A stretch of 64,000 bases of DNA from Mycobacterium sp. 852002-51057_SCH5723018 (GTDB lineage: Bacteria; Actinomycetota; Actinomycetes; Mycobacteriales; Mycobacteriaceae): contig NZ_LZIR01000008.1 in assembly GCF_001667035.1 (NCBI RefSeq), forward strand, positions 124,001 to 188,000, written 5' to 3'. The notes under the pieces are model-generated. The model made no database searches. It had not been told where the DNA came from and worked only from the letters and a program-made list of their open reading frames with translations. Below are positions 61,626-64,000 of the stretch, piece after piece (position 1 is the first letter of the stretch; each line of letters starts with the position of its first letter). A program made the translations under genes and the position numbers.

Positions 61626-62000
61626 ATGACGGAAGAAACTGGCGACAACGGTGCGCCGGCGCCCGATCAGGGCGTGTACGGAATCTCTGTGGCCGCCGAA
61701 CTTTCCGGCGTTGCGGTGCAGTCGCTGCGCCTCTATGAACGGCACGGACTGCTGACGCCGGCCCGCAGCGACGGCGGAACCCGGCGCTACAGCGCGGAGG
61801 ACCTGGCCCGGTTGCAGCGCATCAGCGCACTCGTCGACGCCGGGGTCAACCTCGCCGGCATCGCCCGCATCCTGAGCCTGGAAGACGACAATGCGGCACT
61901 CTCGGAGGCCAACACCAACCTGCGAACCACCAACCGCTCGCTGCGCAACGCCGCGAAGGGCGCGCGACCGAAGAAGCGAAACCACTATGACGCGGGCTGA
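61626..62000 (+). CDS. MerR-family (HspR-like) regulator
   Basis: 124 aa from ATG 61626, six bases after AGGGAG. VYGISVAAELSGVAVQSLRL is the winged-helix HTH in the HspR form, followed by YERHGLLTPARSDGGTRRYS and a short coiled coil. Metal-binding cysteines of classical MerR are absent. Position and operator geometry suggest it represses hsp18 and itself. Confidence 0.82.
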   Translation: MTEETGDNGAPAPDQGVYGISVAAELSGVAVQSLRLYERHGLLTPARSDGGTRRYSAEDLARLQRISALVDAGVNLAGIARILSLEDDNAALSEANTNLRTTNRSLRNAAKGARPKKRNHYDAG

Positions 62001-62317
62001 CCCCGCCCAGGCAACTTTCGCGCCTCAGCCGGTTGGTGTTCGTCAGCGGCTTTGCACTTCGTTATGCGGCTAATAGACTTTGTTTTGTGCGTAGACACGT
62101 TGAATCGGTCGCCGCGACCCCGACACAAGGGCGGCACGGATCTGACGGGGCGGTAATGCGCACGGGTGCCAGTCACGACGGCGTTCGGGACCAAGTGACG
62201 GCGCAACCGGCATCTGCATGCCAGATCGCGGCATCGCATCGGGACCGGCCATACCTCCGCCCGTCCGGGTCGATCACCGGGGCACCCGGATGGCCCGGGA
62301 CCTCAGGGGGTGATGTC
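62001..62317 (+). other. 317-bp leader of the GAF-ANTAR gene, no separate gene
   Basis: TTGCAC (62052-62057) and TAGACT (62074-62079) with 16 bases between form a possible housekeeping promoter. The frame of the GAF-ANTAR gene is open from 62033, but the N-terminal 95 codons have no conserved character; the AGGGGG at 62305 favours ATG 62318. Confidence 0.35.
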
Positions 62318-63040
62318 ATGCCACACGGCAACAGCACCATAGTCGCTCAGCTGGCGGGACTGGTCGCCGACCTTGGCCGCCAGGAAACGGAAACGCGCGT
62401 CGGGCTGAACGAGCTAGTCCACAGCGGCGTCCGGCACATTCCGGGCTGCCAGTATTCGGGGATCAGCCTGGCCGACAAGAACAACGCGGTCACCAGCGTG
62501 GCCGCCACGCATCGCTATCCGATACTGCTGGATGTGATCCAGAACCGGTACGGGGAAGGGCCGTGCCTCGCCGCCATCCGGGAGCATCACATGATCCGTG
62601 TCGACGATCTGAACGCCGACCGGCGATGGCCGCGGTATCAGCGGTGCGCGCTCGAGCAGACCCCGATCCGCTCGATCTTGGCGTACGGGTTGCTCGTCGA
62701 TGGCACCACGATCGCCGCGCTGAATTTCTATGCCGAGGCCCCACGCGCGTTCGACGACGAATCACTAGAGCTGGGTGGCATTTTCGCCAGTCACGTCGCC
62801 CTGGCGTGGTCGATGCTGCGCCGCCAAGACCAGTTCCGCAGCGCTTTGGCCTCACGCGACACCATCGGTCAGGCCAAAGGGGTGATCATGGAGCGCTTCA
62901 ATCTCGATGCTGATGAGGCGTTCGAGCTCCTCACCCGGCTGTCGCAGCAGTCAAACACCAAAGTGATCGACATCGCCAAAGCGCTGATCGACGGCGAGCA
63001 TCCGCTCAAGCGCTGCCATCACGCGGAGCGCGGCGCATAG
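62318..63040 (+). CDS. GAF and ANTAR domain regulator
   Basis: 240 aa from ATG 62318, seven bases after AGGGGG. GAF domain (residues about 25-165: SGISLADKNNAVTSVAATHR, YGEGPCLAAIREHHMIRVDD, SILAYGLLVDGTTIAALNFY), then ANTAR (DTIGQAKGVIMERFNLDADE, FELLTRLSQQSNTKVIDIAK). RNA-binding antiterminator that may respond to a ligand. Typical of mycobacteria, where several such proteins occur. Confidence 0.87.
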   Translation: MPHGNSTIVAQLAGLVADLGRQETETRVGLNELVHSGVRHIPGCQYSGISLADKNNAVTSVAATHRYPILLDVIQNRYGEGPCLAAIREHHMIRVDDLNADRRWPRYQRCALEQTPIRSILAYGLLVDGTTIAALNFYAEAPRAFDDESLELGGIFASHVALAWSMLRRQDQFRSALASRDTIGQAKGVIMERFNLDADEAFELLTRLSQQSNTKVIDIAKALIDGEHPLKRCHHAERGA

Positions 63041-63176
63041 CTGCCATAGCGTCCACAGCCCGTCTGGGCCCGAAAAACCCTGTGCGCCAAGGCGTTTTCC
63101 GCCGTCGACGCCGGACGGCGCCAATCGGCCCGTTCGCCGGGTTTGCCCGCTGCCCCGGCAGGGTATCAACTCGCCC

Positions 63177-64000
63177 ATGACCGGCCCAGGAAACGTCGCC
63201 CCCACGCCCACCGGTGAAGTGTGGCCGGGCAAGGCCTATCCGCTGGGCGCGACGTATGACGGCGCGGGCACCAACTTCGCGGTGTTCAGCGAGGTTGCCG
63301 AACGGGTGGAGCTGTGCCTGTTCGACACCGACGGCAGCGAGAGCCGAGTAACGCTGCCCGAGGTCGACGGATTCGTCTGGCACGCCTACATACCCAACAT
63401 CGAGCCCGGCCAGCGCTACGGCTACCGCGTCCACGGCCCGTACGACCCGCAGAACGGTTTGCGGTGCAACCCGAGCAAGCTGCTGGTGGACCCCTATTCG
63501 AAGGCCATCGACGGCTCCTTCGAGTGGAACCAAGCCCTATTCAGCTACAACTTCGGCGACCCCGACAGCCGCAACGACGACGACTCCGCCGCCTTCATGC
63601 CCAAGTCGGTGGTCATCAACCCGTTCTTCGACTGGGGCAATGACCGCCCGCCGGACCACCAGTATGCCGACACGGTCATCTACGAGGCGCACGTCAAGGG
63701 CCTGACGCAAACCCACCCGGACATCCCCGAGCAGCTGCGCGGCACGTATGCGGCCCTGGCGTACCCGGTGATCATCGACCACCTCAAGAGCATCGGCGTC
63801 ACCGCGATCGAGCTGATGCCGGTGCACCATTTCGCCAACGACTCCACGCTGGTCGACAAGGGACTGTCCAACTACTGGGGCTATAACACCGTCGGATTCT
63901 TTGCGCCCGACTTCAAGTACTCCAGCGCGACATCCCCCGGCGGTCAGGTGCAGGAGTTCAAGGCGATGGTGCGGGCCCTGCACGAGGCGGACATCGAGGT
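63177..64000 (+). CDS. glgX: glycogen debranching enzyme GlgX/TreX, 3' end outside the window
   Basis: The frame from ATG 63177 stays open to the right edge (274 codons seen). VWPGKAYPLGATYDGAGTNF and AVFSEVAERVELCLFD are the CBM48 start; HAYIPNIEPGQRYGYRVHGP and VIYEAHVKGLTQTHPDIPEQ lead into the GH13 barrel with ELMPVHHFAND and NYWGYNTVGFFAPD. It hydrolyses alpha-1,6 branch points in glycogen. Catalytic residues lie beyond the edge. Confidence 0.9.
   Translation, partial: MTGPGNVAPTPTGEVWPGKAYPLGATYDGAGTNFAVFSEVAERVELCLFDTDGSESRVTLPEVDGFVWHAYIPNIEPGQRYGYRVHGPYDPQNGLRCNPSKLLVDPYSKAIDGSFEWNQALFSYNFGDPDSRNDDDSAAFMPKSVVINPFFDWGNDRPPDHQYADTVIYEAHVKGLTQTHPDIPEQLRGTYAALAYPVIIDHLKSIGVTAIELMPVHHFANDSTLVDKGLSNYWGYNTVGFFAPDFKYSSATSPGGQVQEFKAMVRALHEADIE

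Overview
This window comes from a slow-growing Mycobacterium, most likely in or near the M. avium complex. Base composition is high-GC throughout. The first 11 kb keeps the M. tuberculosis gene order Rv3197A (whiB7) to Rv3193c. A devR/devS pair sits near the right end, and the small heat-shock gene is of the M. leprae/MAC 18 kDa antigen type. The species cannot be fixed from sequence reading alone.

Layout. (1) 1-11.0 kb: 3' end of whiB7, an ABC1-family kinase (Rv3197), a cyclodehydratase-like protein (Rv3196), a zinc metalloprotease-like protein (Rv3195), a PDZ/Lon-type protease (Rv3194c) and a UPF0182 membrane protein (Rv3193c). A 2.7-kb scar between Rv3196 and Rv3195 holds several decayed copies of that junction plus small genes, one of them a Ser/Asp/Lys heptad-repeat protein. 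(2) 11.1-16.9 kb: an F420-type oxidoreductase, a GlxA-type regulator, two paralogous HD-domain proteins (cyanamide-hydratase-like), a nitroreductase, an alpha/beta hydrolase and a stand-alone AraC DNA-binding domain. A repeated 25-bp motif sits in three of the intergenic regions. (3) 17.0-24.5 kb: an aromatic-acid cluster of UbiX, UbiD, a hydroxylaminobenzene-mutase-like membrane protein, a cis-CaaD-like tautomerase and a methyltransferase, bracketed by two paralogous FAD oxidoreductases. (4) 24.8-33.8 kb: a nearly complete glycolate/glyoxylate-to-glycerate pathway (iclR, gcl, glxR, hyi, glcD, lldP, glxK) with a recognisable IclR-type palindromic operator in both control regions. (5) 34.4-40.8 kb: an initiator tRNA followed by a decayed integration scar (integrase fragment, duplicated terminator) and small accessory genes, including a thymidylate-kinase-like and 5'-deoxyribonucleotidase pair and an ISL3 transposase relic.

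(6) 40.8-50.4 kb is the most interesting block. Two dynamin-like GTPases flank a membrane-anchored protein with a GrpE-type head domain. They are transcribed divergently from an ECF sigma factor, an acidic His-rich protein, a C39-like/LysM protein without a signal peptide, a secreted protein and an Hsp70 whose substrate-binding part is replaced by TPR-like repeats. I read this as a self-contained chaperone/membrane-remodelling module.

(7) 50.4-64 kb is a stress and dormancy block: small membrane proteins, a PhoU-DUF3349 fusion, a cation/proton antiporter, two Acg-type nitroreductases around devR-devS with DosR-box-like sites, a PAS-ANTAR and a GAF-ANTAR regulator, and hsp18 divergent from a MerR-type regulator across a HAIR-like inverted repeat. 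The start of a glycogen debranching enzyme runs off the right edge.

All family assignments come from recognising motifs and remembered homologues; no search was run.
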